NCBI GenBank assembly: GCA_017940385.1
Contig: JAGAYS010000009.1
Location: forward strand, 1 to 64,000
DNA from: Ruminobacter sp.
Lineage (GTDB): Bacteria; Pseudomonadota; Gammaproteobacteria; Enterobacterales; Succinivibrionaceae
Direction: 5' to 3'
Length of the DNA stretch: 64,000 bases
Shown here: piece by piece, positions 26,511 to 34,795 of the stretch
Layout of the letters: each line of letters opens with the position of its first letter
Numbering within the stretch: the stretch's first letter is position 1
Program-made: the position numbers and the translations under genes
The notes under the pieces: generated by a model
Seen by the model: only the letters and a program-made list of their open reading frames with translations
Told to the model about the DNA's origin: nothing
The model's database searches: none

Positions 26511-27742
26511 TGCCTACATACAAATATAAAGCCAAGAATATTTCAGGCGGGTATGTACAGGGAACCATAGAAGCCAACAGCCTTTCTGATGTCATTGATG
26601 AGGTCACCAGAACGGGTATGATACCTGTTGACATTACGGAAACCAGACAGGCTGTTGCAGTCAAGATGCCTCCTGTTTTCTCCAAGTTTTTCAAGAAAAA
26701 AGTAAAAACCGAGCAGCTGGTAATGTTCTGTCGTCAGATGTATTCCTTAAGTAAGGCCGGTGTTCCGATGATCAGAGCTATTAATGGTCTCAGTGATTCA
26801 ATGGAGCACCCTGCACTGAAGGAATCTCTTATGAAACTTAACAGGGATCTGATAGGCGGTAAATCATTGGCTTTATCCATGTCTGAGCAGCCTGAGATTT
26901 ACAATTCGCTGTTTGTGGCAATGATTAATGTGGGTGAAAATACAGGTAAACTTGATGATGTTTTTGCCCAGCTTGCAACTTATTTTGAACTTGATATGCA
27001 GACTAAAAAAAGTATAACGGCTGCGATGCGTTATCCAATCATGGTTATGCTTTTTATAGTTGCTGCGGTAGTTATTCTCAATATTTTTGTTATTCCCGTC
27101 TTTACGGATATGTTTTCTAAATTCGGCGTTGATTTACCCATAACAACCAGAATATTGATTACTTCCTCAAATATGTTTGTTAATTATTGGCCGTACATGC
27201 TGGCGGTTGCGATAGCCGTGCCTCTTTTCATAAAAAACGCCATGAAAAAGGAATCGGTAAGAACAAAATGGGATCAGTACAAGCTGAAAATTCCGGTAAT
27301 AGGAAATATTTTGAATATGTCGCTGCTGGGCAGATTCTGCAGAAGCTTTTCCCTTATGCTGCAGTCCGGTGTGCCGCTTAATACCGCACTCAGACTTGTT
27401 GCTGATGCACTGGATAATAAGTTTCTTGAAAAGAAAGTTATTAATATGCAGAAACAGATAGAGCAGGGGGTATCACTGTCTCAGACGGCTCTGCAGAGTG
27501 AAATGTTTTCACCGCTCGTGCTTCAGATGTTTGCCGTTGGTGATGAAACAGGTCGAGTAGATGAGCTTCTTATAGAAGGGGCCGACTATTATGAACGTGA
27601 AGTTGACTATGGCGTAAAATCCTTAACGTCAAAAATTGAGCCTTTATTACTGGTGGTTGTTTCATTAATCGTAGGTCTGCTTGCCATGGGTATATTCTCT
27701 CCTATGTGGGATATGTACGGTGCAATGCAGGGTAAGCAGTAA
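26510..27742 (+). CDS. mshG: MSHA inner-membrane platform protein MshG
   Basis: A PilC/GspF-family inner-membrane platform protein, 410 residues, on which the extension ATPase acts. It opens PTYKYKAKNISGGYVQGTIEA and holds two T2SSF domains (about 70-190 and 275-395) each with conserved FCRQMYSLSKAGVP / FCRSFSLMLQSGVPLNTAL blocks and membrane spans near 170-190, 220-240 and 375-400. It is the last gene of the assembly half; mshF, which usually follows, is not present and the pilin half starts 361 bases later. Confidence 0.93.
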   Translation: MPTYKYKAKNISGGYVQGTIEANSLSDVIDEVTRTGMIPVDITETRQAVAVKMPPVFSKFFKKKVKTEQLVMFCRQMYSLSKAGVPMIRAINGLSDSMEHPALKESLMKLNRDLIGGKSLALSMSEQPEIYNSLFVAMINVGENTGKLDDVFAQLATYFELDMQTKKSITAAMRYPIMVMLFIVAAVVILNIFVIPVFTDMFSKFGVDLPITTRILITSSNMFVNYWPYMLAVAIAVPLFIKNAMKKESVRTKWDQYKLKIPVIGNILNMSLLGRFCRSFSLMLQSGVPLNTALRLVADALDNKFLEKKVINMQKQIEQGVSLSQTALQSEMFSPLVLQMFAVGDETGRVDELLIEGADYYEREVDYGVKSLTSKIEPLLLVVVSLIVGLLAMGIFSPMWDMYGAMQGKQ

Positions 27743-28103
27743 TAAACTGACGGCTGAGTAATTATAGGATTACTTTATTTGTATATAAAAAATCGATTAT
27801 GTGTTCTGATGACGGAATGAATATATCGGTAATAAATAATACTGCGGATTCCGATTAAAAAATAGTACACAAATTTATTTTAATTGTTGATTATTTTATT
27901 TGAGAATACTAATTGAAAAATATTTGAATATCAGCTCCGTATTTAAAAATTAGAAGTGACCCAATAAACGACATCGTAGTAAGGGGGTTTTAAGTGATAA
28001 ACGATGTTTTTTGGATATAATTAATTTATAACGCATTTATTTATCAGAAATAGTGAACAGGATGTTTTCTCTGGTACGTAAGTAGTCTTTTTAGGAGTGA
28101 AAG
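27743..28103. promoter_or_regulatory. 361-base AT-rich spacer between mshG and the pilin genes, with hairpin and possible leader
   Basis: A weak stem GTAAT...ATTAC then TTTATTT near 27759-27780 may end the assembly operon. Further on, ACATCGT (27971-27977) pairs with ACGATGT (28001-28007), followed by T residues to 28012, a terminator-like hairpin. Within it, AAGGGGG sits six bases before a GTG at 27993 that opens an eight-codon frame ending TAA at 28019. Together these resemble an attenuator/leader before mshB, but no experimental motif is matched. No larger coding frame is present and no trace of mshF or mshA could be seen. Confidence 0.4.
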
Positions 28104-28814
28104 ATGAAAAGAACAAAGTCTTTAAATAAAGGTAATCGCAGGCGCGGTTTTACTCTGATTGAACTTATAATTGTAATAGTGATTTTGGGTATTCTGGCCG
28201 CTACAGCTCTTCCTCGATTCATTGATGTTACCGAAGAGGCAAAAAAGGCTAGCGTGGAAGGTGTTGCAGGTAACTTTGCAACAGGTATTCTGTTGGTCAG
28301 AGCGCAATGGGAAGCCAAGAGCCGACCAAAGGTTGACGGTGTCAACAGCGTTCTCTATGACGGTAGCCGTTTCTATCTGACTACTCCTTCAAGTTCAAAG
28401 ATTGAGGACGGGACAATGAGTCCCGGGTATCCTATTGCCGCCAGTGCAATAAATTCATCGTCATCACCTGTTACCGCAGAGTACGCTTCATACTATGATA
28501 CCGGAATGACGTCCGAGAAATGTCTCCGTATCTGGGAAAGCATGCTTCAGAATCCTCCGAAGGCAACAACAAGCATCAGTGATGTGAACAGCAGTTCCGA
28601 AAACTATAAGTATTTCGTTTCTTACAGCATTGGTCAGGTGAACGGCAGTGCAGTGGCTAACTACGGTATATGTCATTATTATCTGGTCGTTTCTCTGGAT
28701 AGAAGTGAAAATGGTAATTATAAAGCTCCAAACAACAGTACGGATAAGTATATGAGCTTTACTTATGTACCTGCCTTGGGGTTGATAACGCCATATATTC
28801 ACAGCAGTAATTAA
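28104..28814 (+). CDS. mshB: MSHA pilin MshB-like protein, probable major or initiating pilin
   Basis: A type IV prepilin of 236 residues: a 15-residue basic leader ending RRG, cleavage before Phe, then FTLIELIIVIVILGILAAT with Glu5 of the mature protein. The segment ALPRFIDVTEEAKKASVEGVAGNFATGILLVRAQWEAKS is typical of MshB. Ribosome site AGGAG lies 6 bases before the ATG at 28104. MshA, normally encoded next to mshB, is not found here, so this protein could itself be the main subunit. It has two Cys that could form the usual C-terminal disulfide. Own promoter region lies in the 361-base spacer. Confidence 0.85.
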   Translation: MKRTKSLNKGNRRRGFTLIELIIVIVILGILAATALPRFIDVTEEAKKASVEGVAGNFATGILLVRAQWEAKSRPKVDGVNSVLYDGSRFYLTTPSSSKIEDGTMSPGYPIAASAINSSSSPVTAEYASYYDTGMTSEKCLRIWESMLQNPPKATTSISDVNSSSENYKYFVSYSIGQVNGSAVANYGICHYYLVVSLDRSENGNYKAPNNSTDKYMSFTYVPALGLITPYIHSSN

Positions 28815-28825
28815 GTGTTGTGGTT

Positions 28826-29266
28826 ATGAACAGATGCTCAGCTGGTTTCTCGTTGATGGAGTTGGTGACGGTAATCGTTATTTTGGGAATATTGTCAGCA
28901 ACAGTCGTTCCGAAACTGTCATCAGGTTCCGGTGAGCATCTTGCTGTTTGTCAGGATGTTTCCACGCTTATTCTGCATACGCAGAGTATCAATATAAATC
29001 AGGGCGATTCTCCTGATGTCTTTTTTAAATCCTTTACCACCGGAGATTACGGTGTCTGCATAAGAGGGCAGTGTTCCGACATTGCCAATCTTCATATGCG
29101 TGGAGGCGATCCACACGTTGTTATGCAGGGGTCGAAAGACATCGAGATTGTTTTCAACGGTATAGGACAGTTACAGAGTCCGTCAGATGTTTCGTTAACG
29201 TATGATTTTGACGGTGCATCATGTTCAGTCACCGTGAATACGGAGGGTGCCGTATCATGGAAGTGA
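28826..29266 (+). CDS. mshC: MSHA minor pilin MshC
   Basis: A short type IV pilin-like protein (146 residues) with a leader ending in Gly: AGFSLMELVTVIVILGILSAT, cleavage after Gly and Glu5 preserved. The C-terminal domain ends with a beta strand SCSVTVNTEGAVSWK. Its position between mshB and mshD supports MshC. The ATG at 28826 is used; a GTG two codons earlier is an alternative. It overlaps the start of mshD by 10 bases. Confidence 0.82.
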   Translation: MNRCSAGFSLMELVTVIVILGILSATVVPKLSSGSGEHLAVCQDVSTLILHTQSININQGDSPDVFFKSFTTGDYGVCIRGQCSDIANLHMRGGDPHVVMQGSKDIEIVFNGIGQLQSPSDVSLTYDFDGASCSVTVNTEGAVSWK

Positions 29267-29979
29267 GCAGTAAGGGTTTTTCTCTGGTTGAGCTTGTTGT
29301 GGGAATAGTTGTCATGGGGGTTGTACTCAGCGGCATTATTCCGATTATGGGATCTCTTGAGATTAAGTCTGCGGAACCTGTGTTTCAGGTAAAGGCGGAT
29401 CTGTTGGCCAATCGTATTTATAACCAGATGAAAATCAGAGCCTATGATGAAAAGTCCGATCATCAGGGCGGAGAATGCCGTTGCGGAGAAAACATAAGCT
29501 ACAGAGGGGTTGAAGTCTGTAATCTCGGAGCATGTACGGGAACCTCCGATTTCGGCCCGGATGGAGATGAAAAGAATAATCCGCGTCCGGAAAACTTTAA
29601 TGACGTGGATGACTTTGATACGACGAGTCTGTGCGGTTTGGGTTCTCTTTCAGCCTACTGTTACGGGAACAGCAACAGATGCGGCGAGGGGAATTCAAGC
29701 TGTAATAAGATAAACACGGCACTGTGCGGAAACAGGGAATGTCTTATCCCGGCAACTTTCTTTGTCGATAATTCACACAATGATTCATGCACTCTGTCCG
29801 GTGAAAGTGCAGACATAGCCTGTAACAGTTTTGAGAATTTCTTTGTTAAGATTAGAGTAACCGGCGAGAACGTGAATCAGACAGGACTGGATTCCGTAAC
29901 AGTTAAAAAAATAACGATAAGTGTGTTATCTCCACGGGATGATACCTTTGTGTATCAGTTTATTAGGAGTAACTACTGA
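29257..29979 (+). CDS. mshD: MSHA minor pilin MshD-like, cysteine-rich
   Basis: A 240-residue type IV pilin-like protein: leader ending KG, then FSLVELVVGIVVMGVVLSG. The ATG at 29257 is preferred, with GGAGG upstream; a frame reaching further up would add a non-leader peptide. The globular domain holds twelve cysteines, among them CRC, and clusters at ECRCG, LCGLG, YCYGN, RCGEG, SCNK and CGNREC, an even number suiting six disulfides. This Cys-rich, Asn/Gly-rich region is unusual for MshD and suggests an extracellular, disulfide-stiffened tip module. It overlaps mshC and its stop overlaps mshO (TGATG). Confidence 0.75.
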   Translation: MEVSSKGFSLVELVVGIVVMGVVLSGIIPIMGSLEIKSAEPVFQVKADLLANRIYNQMKIRAYDEKSDHQGGECRCGENISYRGVEVCNLGACTGTSDFGPDGDEKNNPRPENFNDVDDFDTTSLCGLGSLSAYCYGNSNRCGEGNSSCNKINTALCGNRECLIPATFFVDNSHNDSCTLSGESADIACNSFENFFVKIRVTGENVNQTGLDSVTVKKITISVLSPRDDTFVYQFIRSNY

Positions 29980-30770
29980 TGAGGCGTGCTAAGGCTTTTA
30001 CACTGATTGAACTTGTTGTTGTGATGGTTATTCTCGGGATCACGGCAACTGCTACCGTATCATTCCTCTGGCAGGGATCAAAAATGTTTGTTGGCATAGG
30101 TGACAGAGCCAGACTTTCGGCTGTTGCGCACAACCTTTTTTCCAGATTCAGAATCCAGCTTGAGAATGCCATTCCGTACAGCATATCGGTAACTGACAAC
30201 ATTTATTCGGACGGAGCCGGAGCAATGCTTTCATTCACTCTCCCGATTGCAAGGTATCGTGTTGCGGACATAAGTGACGGTCAGTATGTTTATCTTCCTC
30301 TCGTTGAGAATGATTATCTGTGTTCCGCCAATTTGAGTTCTCTGCAGTTCAGATATGTCAATCTCAGTCATACATATGGAACCATGAGTATTAAGAGCAT
30401 TGTAAAACCTGACGGTTCGGCAGTTTCCGCCTCTTGTGCCGCCGGTGTATACAAGGTCATGGTTTCTGATTTTTCCGGAGATTCATACGTGGGCGGAGGG
30501 ACTGTCCTGTATCTTACTGATGGTATTTCCGATAAGAAATACTACAGAAGCAGCGCAGGTTATCTGTACTATCAGGAGGGAAGCTCGTTAAAGGCAGTGA
30601 ATAATCCGGTAACCGGTGAGCACGGAGCCGCAGTGGACATATTCAAACTTAATGATGGTTCTTTTTCAAGCGGTCAGAATGCCGTTACCGTGTCTGTTAA
30701 GCTGTCTTCCGGGGATGATTTTATAACCGTAAGTCAGCGGTTTGAACTTCATAACAGCATGGATCTATAA
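29979..30770 (+). CDS. mshO: MSHA minor pilin MshO
   Basis: A 263-residue type IV pilin-like protein with a very short leader: MRRAKA then FTLIELVVVMVILGITAT, Glu5 preserved, where the residue before Phe is Ala and not Gly. FLWQGSKMFVGIGDRARLSAVAHNLFSRFRIQLENAIPYSI is the MshO-type alpha-helix and linker. Overlaps mshD by one base. With C, D and P it should form the tip/priming complex. Confidence 0.82.
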   Translation: MRRAKAFTLIELVVVMVILGITATATVSFLWQGSKMFVGIGDRARLSAVAHNLFSRFRIQLENAIPYSISVTDNIYSDGAGAMLSFTLPIARYRVADISDGQYVYLPLVENDYLCSANLSSLQFRYVNLSHTYGTMSIKSIVKPDGSAVSASCAAGVYKVMVSDFSGDSYVGGGTVLYLTDGISDKKYYRSSAGYLYYQEGSSLKAVNNPVTGEHGAAVDIFKLNDGSFSSGQNAVTVSVKLSSGDDFITVSQRFELHNSMDL

Positions 30771-30783
30771 TTGGGTGGGCATT

Positions 30784-31359
30784 ATGGTATCAAAAATAAG
30801 AAAAGCCAAAGGATCTATGATGATGACTGCCGTGGCAGTCATAGTGATTTTTTCGCTGCTCATAGCTTTTTCTGCCAGAATGCTTACCAACAGTACCCAG
30901 AATACGGTTACGGTTTCGGTCGGGTCTCAGGCGGAACTGCTTGCTCATACCGGTACTGAATATGCCATGGCTCTGCTTTTCCCTTTAGGTAGCGACAACG
31001 GTTCACTCTCATCATCTCTCTGGGGAGGCGGCGAACCTGCTTCAAGGTCAATTCTTCCAGATAACTGCAATTCGGTCTCCCATTCGTCCGGAAATGTCCT
31101 TTGCAATGGTTTTCGGGAAGGCTGTTTTCTTGACCGACTTTATATCGACGTGAAGAAGATTATAAGTGACGAAGTCTCCGGTTCGGATGTGCTGTATGAG
31201 TACAGAATAACGTCATCGGCAGTATGTTCCGTGCCTTTTATTGACACTTACTGTGAACCGGGAAGTGATGTCTGTTCGGGAAATACAGGTTATTATCAGG
31301 TCAGAAGATCCGAGATTACAAAAAGCTCGGACATAAGCTGGAACATCAGTGCGGAATGA
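30784..31359 (+). CDS. mshP: MSHA minor pilin MshP
   Basis: A 191-residue protein with leader MVSKIRKAKG then SMMMTAVAVIVIFSLLIAFS. As in other MshP and GspK-like pilins, it lacks Glu5, consistent with a tip position. It contains about eight Cys. Start at 30784 has GGGTGGG upstream. MshP is normally followed by the very large mshQ; here the cluster ends and mreB follows after 301 bases. Confidence 0.75.
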   Translation: MVSKIRKAKGSMMMTAVAVIVIFSLLIAFSARMLTNSTQNTVTVSVGSQAELLAHTGTEYAMALLFPLGSDNGSLSSSLWGGGEPASRSILPDNCNSVSHSSGNVLCNGFREGCFLDRLYIDVKKIISDEVSGSDVLYEYRITSSAVCSVPFIDTYCEPGSDVCSGNTGYYQVRRSEITKSSDISWNISAE

Positions 31360-31660
31360 CCTGAGATGAAGTTTTTAAGCACGTTTTTAAAATTCCCTTA
31401 AGCTCTATCTTTGAATAACTTTTTCTTAAAAGATCACCTATTTAGTGCTATAATCTGCATGCTTTATTTTTAATTTAGTAGGTGAAGAAGGTAGAGTCTA
31501 CTGTTTGTTCACGCGTGGAATAACGTAATGCTTTGAATATTCGTGAATTCAAGGTGTTTACTCAGAAAATTTAAGGCTGGGGTCCGTACCCTTTTTTAAT
31601 CATTTTTCAGTCTCAGCATCCAGATGCTGGGATATAAGTGTTTGTATCCGGATTTAATAA
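31360..31660. promoter_or_regulatory. mreB promoter region and 5' leader
   Basis: Contains a clear extended -10, TGC-TATAAT (TG 31446-31447, hexamer 31449-31454), giving a start near 31461 and an untranslated leader of about 200 bases. A short hairpin GGGGT/ACCCT with CCGT loop (31579-31592) followed by six T, and a tight AGCATC/GATGCT palindrome (31616-31629), lie in the leader and could modulate mreB expression. No gene is seen; this is where mshQ would be expected. Confidence 0.55.
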
Positions 31661-32722
31661 ATGTTTAATAAACTTAGATCTTTATATTCTACTGACCTTT
31701 CTATTGACCTTGGAACGGCTAATACTCTTATTTATGTTAAGTCCTCAGGTCTGGTTTTGAATGAACCAACAGTTGTGGCGGTAAAGGAAAAGGGGGGCTC
31801 AAGGGGAAGGTCTCTTGCCCCGATTGCCGTGGGGCGTGCCGCAAAAAGCATGCTGGGTAAAGCTCCTGAAGACATCAAAGTCGTAAGACCGATGAAAGAC
31901 GGTGTTATTGCCGACTGCAAATATACTGAAAGAATGCTTGAAGAGTTCATGCGTTCAATACCTACCAAATCACTGAAATTTCTGAGATTTATTTCAAGTG
32001 GTCCGCGTGTTCTTGTCTGCGTGCCTTACGGTTCAACTCCCGTGGAAAGAAATGCCATAAAGAACTCAATCAGATTATGTGGCGCCAGTGAAGTTCATAC
32101 TCTTACCGAGCCTATGGCGGCAGCCGTTGGTGCGGGACTTCCGGTGACTGAGCCTAGCGGTTCAATGGTCATTGATATTGGTGGCGGTACCACTGAAGTT
32201 GCCATTATTGCCCTCTGTGGTATTGTTTATGCTTCATCCGTAAGAACCGGCGGTGATAAATTCGATCAGGCCATTGTTCACTACATCCGTGATAAACATC
32301 GTCTGGAAATCGGTGAGGTTACCGCAGAAAAGATTAAGATTGAGATCGGATGCGCCTACGAAGGTGAGGATGACGAACCGAGGGAAATGGAAATTCGCGG
32401 TCAGAGCATAATCGAACAGGCTCCGCGTTCACTTGTTATTACCTCAACAGAAATTATGGAAGCTCTTCAGGGGCCTCTCAGCAGTATTATTGATGCAGTT
32501 GCAATGGCCTTAAACAATGCTCCTCCTGAACTTTCTGCAGATATTTCCAACAGAGGCATGACCATTACCGGTGGCGGTGCGCTTCTGAGAAATATCGATA
32601 AGGTTCTTAATATGCGTACGAAGGTTCCGGTAACCATAGCCGATGAGCCGCTTACATGTGTGGCCAGAGGTGGCGGCGCCGCACTGGAAATGGCTGAAAA
32701 AGGCATTGTTTTGTTTGACTAA
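31661..32722 (+). CDS. mreB: Rod-shape-determining actin homologue MreB
   Basis: Polymerises under the inner membrane and directs lateral cell-wall synthesis. The 353-residue protein (E. coli 347) opens FNKLRSLYSTDLSIDLGTANTLIYVKS; ATP-binding DIGGGTTEVA and GGGALLRNI motifs are intact. It is followed by mreC and mreD. The presence of mreBCD predicts a rod or curved rod. Confidence 0.97.
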   Translation: MFNKLRSLYSTDLSIDLGTANTLIYVKSSGLVLNEPTVVAVKEKGGSRGRSLAPIAVGRAAKSMLGKAPEDIKVVRPMKDGVIADCKYTERMLEEFMRSIPTKSLKFLRFISSGPRVLVCVPYGSTPVERNAIKNSIRLCGASEVHTLTEPMAAAVGAGLPVTEPSGSMVIDIGGGTTEVAIIALCGIVYASSVRTGGDKFDQAIVHYIRDKHRLEIGEVTAEKIKIEIGCAYEGEDDEPREMEIRGQSIIEQAPRSLVITSTEIMEALQGPLSSIIDAVAMALNNAPPELSADISNRGMTITGGGALLRNIDKVLNMRTKVPVTIADEPLTCVARGGGAALEMAEKGIVLFD

Positions 32723-32744
32723 TTTTCTCTAACGGACGAGCGTT

Positions 32745-33734
32745 ATGCAGAACAGATCGGGTATGTCAGCCAATATACGCTTCGCATTGGTTGGCATGCT
32801 TTCACTGGTGTTGATACTGTTGGACAGCCACTTTGATCTTTTTAAGGATCTGAGATATCACATCGAGAGTTATCTTACACCGGTCTATTATATTGCAGAT
32901 GCTCCCGTTTCATTAGCTAACGACGCAAATGAAAGATTTAGGTCATATCAGGAAATAGCAGATGAAAATCGTCTGCTTAAGTATCAGCTCTCCGAAATAA
33001 GGGTGGAGCTGCTCAGATATGACAGCGTCATCCATGATAACGAAGTTCTCAGAAGACTGAATAATTCTCCGATAAAGGAGTCGTTCAGACGAATGGGAGC
33101 GGAAGTTATGAGAGTCGACACCAATCCGTTTTCTCTTACAGTGATGATTAATCGCGGTGCAAAGGACGGTGTCTATGAGGGACAGCCTGTAATTAACGAA
33201 CAGGGCATTGTCGGTCAAATTATTAGTGTTGCCAATTCAACCAGCAGAGTGTTGCTTATTTCAGATCAGAATCATTCCATTCCAGTTGTTGTCATGCGTA
33301 ACGGAATCAGGGCAATTGCCACGGGGACCGGCATTGTCAATGAACTGAGTATAGTTAACATGCCAAGAAACGTTGACATACAGGTAGGTGACCTGTTAAT
33401 AAGTTCCGGTCTTGGGGGGATATTCCCTTCAGGCTATCCCGTTGCAAGGGTTACTAATTTTGACAGAAGAGAAGGTTTGCAGTTCGCCGAAATTAAGGCT
33501 CAGCCTCTGGCAACACTTGATCGTCTCAAATACATGCTTCTCCTGTGGCTTCCTGATTCAGATCAGGAAACCATTGAGGAAATAAGGGCTGTTTCCGAGA
33601 ATTCTGACAGTGTACCGCAGAACGTGAAGGAAAAGACGATCCAGAAGTCAATCCCGACTCAGAATGATAAATCTCTGGTAACCGGTGGTTCCGGGAATAA
33701 TAAGGAATCCGTTGGAGACAGCAATGACCATTAA
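32745..33734 (+). CDS. mreC: Rod-shape-determining protein MreC
   Basis: Bitopic membrane protein linking MreB with the periplasmic elongasome. The 329-residue protein has a membrane span (about 10-28), a coiled-coil (about 55-95) and the MreC beta domains (GAKDGVYEGQPVINEQGIVGQI near 140-165). The C-terminal ~60 residues are Ser/Asn/Lys-rich and presumably disordered. It overlaps mreD by 11 bases. Confidence 0.95.
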   Translation: MQNRSGMSANIRFALVGMLSLVLILLDSHFDLFKDLRYHIESYLTPVYYIADAPVSLANDANERFRSYQEIADENRLLKYQLSEIRVELLRYDSVIHDNEVLRRLNNSPIKESFRRMGAEVMRVDTNPFSLTVMINRGAKDGVYEGQPVINEQGIVGQIISVANSTSRVLLISDQNHSIPVVVMRNGIRAIATGTGIVNELSIVNMPRNVDIQVGDLLISSGLGGIFPSGYPVARVTNFDRREGLQFAEIKAQPLATLDRLKYMLLLWLPDSDQETIEEIRAVSENSDSVPQNVKEKTIQKSIPTQNDKSLVTGGSGNNKESVGDSNDH

Positions 33735-34224
33735 GAGTACAGGTTCTTTTTTGCTTATATGGATGTCCATTTTTGTCGCGCTGGTTTTATCGATCATGAA
33801 ATTACCTGCCGGCATAGGTGATTATCTGCCAAATTATGCCTGCCTGGTTGTTCTTGTCTGGGTTGTTGCCATTCCTTCAAGAGTGAATGTGATGACCGGA
33901 TGGATAACAGGTCTGTGCATGGATTTTCTGCTCGGGACCACTTTGGGAATTCACGCCCTGGCGTTTTCATTCATGGTATGGATGATCTGCACGCAGTTCG
34001 AATCCATCAAGTACTATTCTTTGCCTGAACTGTCCATTGTCGTGGGTACCGTTATCTTTGTCGGCCAGTTTGTGCTGTTCTGGGGTGAACATCTGTTTGG
34101 TGTGGTTACCGTGGACTATAACATATTCTGGTCAGCTCTTTCAGGTGCGGTATGCTGGCCGTTCATTTACGTTTTTCTGATATCGCTTTATCATCTGATT
34201 AGTCCGAAAATTGAAGATGAGTAA
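33724..34224 (+). CDS. mreD: Rod-shape-determining protein MreD
   Basis: A small integral membrane protein of 166 residues, with five or so spans and LPNYACLVVLVWVVAIPSRVNVMTGWITGLCMDFLLGTTLGIHAL typical of MreD. ATG at 33724 is used, with GGAGA upstream; a frame 13 codons longer lies inside mreC. It overlaps maf by 8 bases. Confidence 0.9.
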   Translation: MTIKSTGSFLLIWMSIFVALVLSIMKLPAGIGDYLPNYACLVVLVWVVAIPSRVNVMTGWITGLCMDFLLGTTLGIHALAFSFMVWMICTQFESIKYYSLPELSIVVGTVIFVGQFVLFWGEHLFGVVTVDYNIFWSALSGAVCWPFIYVFLISLYHLISPKIEDE

Positions 34225-34783
34225 TCCTAAAATAATTCTGGCTTCCGCATCGCCAAGACGAAGTGAGTTACTGAAAAACATGGGGTATTCCTTTTCCGTC
34301 ATGCCTGCCGATATTGACGAATCCAGGCTGTTACGGGATAAGACCCCTTCTGACTATGTTAAGAGACTTTCTTTATTAAAAGCGGAAAAAATTTTAGCCG
34401 TTAATCCTGATTCCGTTGTGATCGGTGTTGATACAATCGTGGCTCTTGGAAATGACATATTCGGAAAACCTTCAGATTATGAAGAATTCCGATTCTTCAT
34501 GCACCGACTGAGCGGAAATACCCATCAGGTTTATACGGGGCTAAGCGTGGTCGATAGGAACAGGGTGGTAAATGACTTTATCAGATCTGACGTTACGTTT
34601 GCCACAATGTCGGAGAGCGATATTGAAGGATACTGGGCTACGGGTGAACCTGCAGATAAAGCCGGCGGATATGCGATTCAGGGGATTGGTGGAAGTTTTA
34701 TCAAATGTGTTTCGGGTAGTGTAAGTTCAATAATTGGTCTGCCTCAGGCGGAACTGAGGGAAATTTTGAACAGTTTTTTATAG
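34217..34783 (+). CDS. Maf-family nucleotide pyrophosphatase (YhdE-like)
   Basis: A dTTP/UTP pyrophosphatase of the Maf family, 188 residues. It opens with the phosphate-binding SNPKIILASASPRRSELL; the catalytic region with VIGVDTIVALGNDIFGKP (about 70-87) and GYAIQGIGGSF near 155 are conserved. The mreD-maf-rng arrangement is conserved in gammaproteobacteria and fits YhdE rather than YceF. ATG at 34217 overlaps the mreD stop; a TTG two codons earlier is a poorer option. Confidence 0.9.
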   Translation: MSNPKIILASASPRRSELLKNMGYSFSVMPADIDESRLLRDKTPSDYVKRLSLLKAEKILAVNPDSVVIGVDTIVALGNDIFGKPSDYEEFRFFMHRLSGNTHQVYTGLSVVDRNRVVNDFIRSDVTFATMSESDIEGYWATGEPADKAGGYAIQGIGGSFIKCVSGSVSSIIGLPQAELREILNSFL

Positions 34784-34795
34784 CAGGTGACATTG

